Part shown: positions 5,067 to 5,088 of the stretch, one piece after another
Position numbering within the stretch: the first letter of the stretch is position 1
How the letters are laid out: each line of letters starts with the position of its first letter
DNA from: Desulfobacterales bacterium
GTDB taxonomy: Bacteria; Desulfobacterota; Desulfobacteria; Desulfobacterales; UBA11574
Assembly: GCA_030601485.1 (NCBI GenBank)
Contig: JAUVTO010000146.1
Coordinates: 1 to 5,088 of the forward strand
Reading direction: 5' to 3'
DNA length: 5,088 bases
Translations under genes and position numbers: made by a program
The notes under the pieces: generated by a model
Told to the model about the DNA's origin: nothing
Seen by the model: the letters and a program-made list of their open reading frames with translations, nothing else
Database searches by the model: none

Positions 5067-5088
5067 TCGATTTTTTATAAAAAATCGA
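5067..5088. promoter_or_regulatory. Perfect 22-bp palindrome upstream of the phosphoesterase gene
   Basis: The last 22 bases of the window are exactly self-complementary: TCGA, six T, a central TA, six A, TCGA. It lies 16 bp before the phosphoesterase ATG and just upstream of its Shine-Dalgarno. The centre contains TATAAA on the minus strand, a good -10 match, but the start would then be very close to the gene. It could be an operator, or a bidirectional terminator for a gene to the right. The palindrome may extend beyond the window. Confidence 0.4.

Overview
The window looks like a chromosomal segment of an anaerobic deltaproteobacterium (Desulfobacterota, probably a sulfate-reducer relative). 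The evidence is a siroheme-decarboxylase-type Lrp/AsnC protein, typical of the alternative heme (Ahb) pathway of sulfate reducers and archaea, a MoxR-type ATPase of a flavour I associate with this group, and AT-rich intergenic repeats of a kind common in such genomes. The taxonomic call is an inference from gene types, not from a marker gene.

Layout. Positions 1-829 (minus) hold a MoxR-family AAA+ ATPase cut by the left edge. Positions 830-1282 contain no gene. They are a mosaic of three repeat types: an inverted repeat ending in GTTCA motifs, a fragment of an AT-rich element, and an imperfect inverted repeat built from AAGTGNNCTAAAGTT units. A good promoter for the ATPase (985-1013) lies inside this mosaic. 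Positions 1283-1900 (minus) encode a small lipoprotein of YajG-like appearance. A 121-bp divergent intergenic region follows. It carries a promoter whose predicted start falls on the ATG of the next gene, and a palindrome covering its -35 box.

Positions 2022-3853 (plus) form a tight two-gene operon: an AhbB-like siroheme decarboxylase subunit, then 8 bp later a radical SAM protein with a cobalamin-binding-type N-terminal domain. Positions 3854-4153 have no gene but hold a MITE-like element of about 224 bp (3913-4136) with 13-bp terminal inverted repeats. One of its ends forms half of the terminator stem of the last gene. Positions 4154-5050 (minus) encode a DHH/DHHA1 phosphoesterase, preceded by a perfect 22-bp palindrome at the right edge.

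How the genes relate. Only the AhbB-like/radical SAM pair looks like a functional unit; it suggests tetrapyrrole chemistry, although the usual partner AhbA and the AhbC/AhbD enzymes are not in the window. The ATPase, lipoprotein and phosphoesterase each appear to be separate transcription units. The most unusual content is the operon pairing and the small non-coding elements that overlap expression signals.
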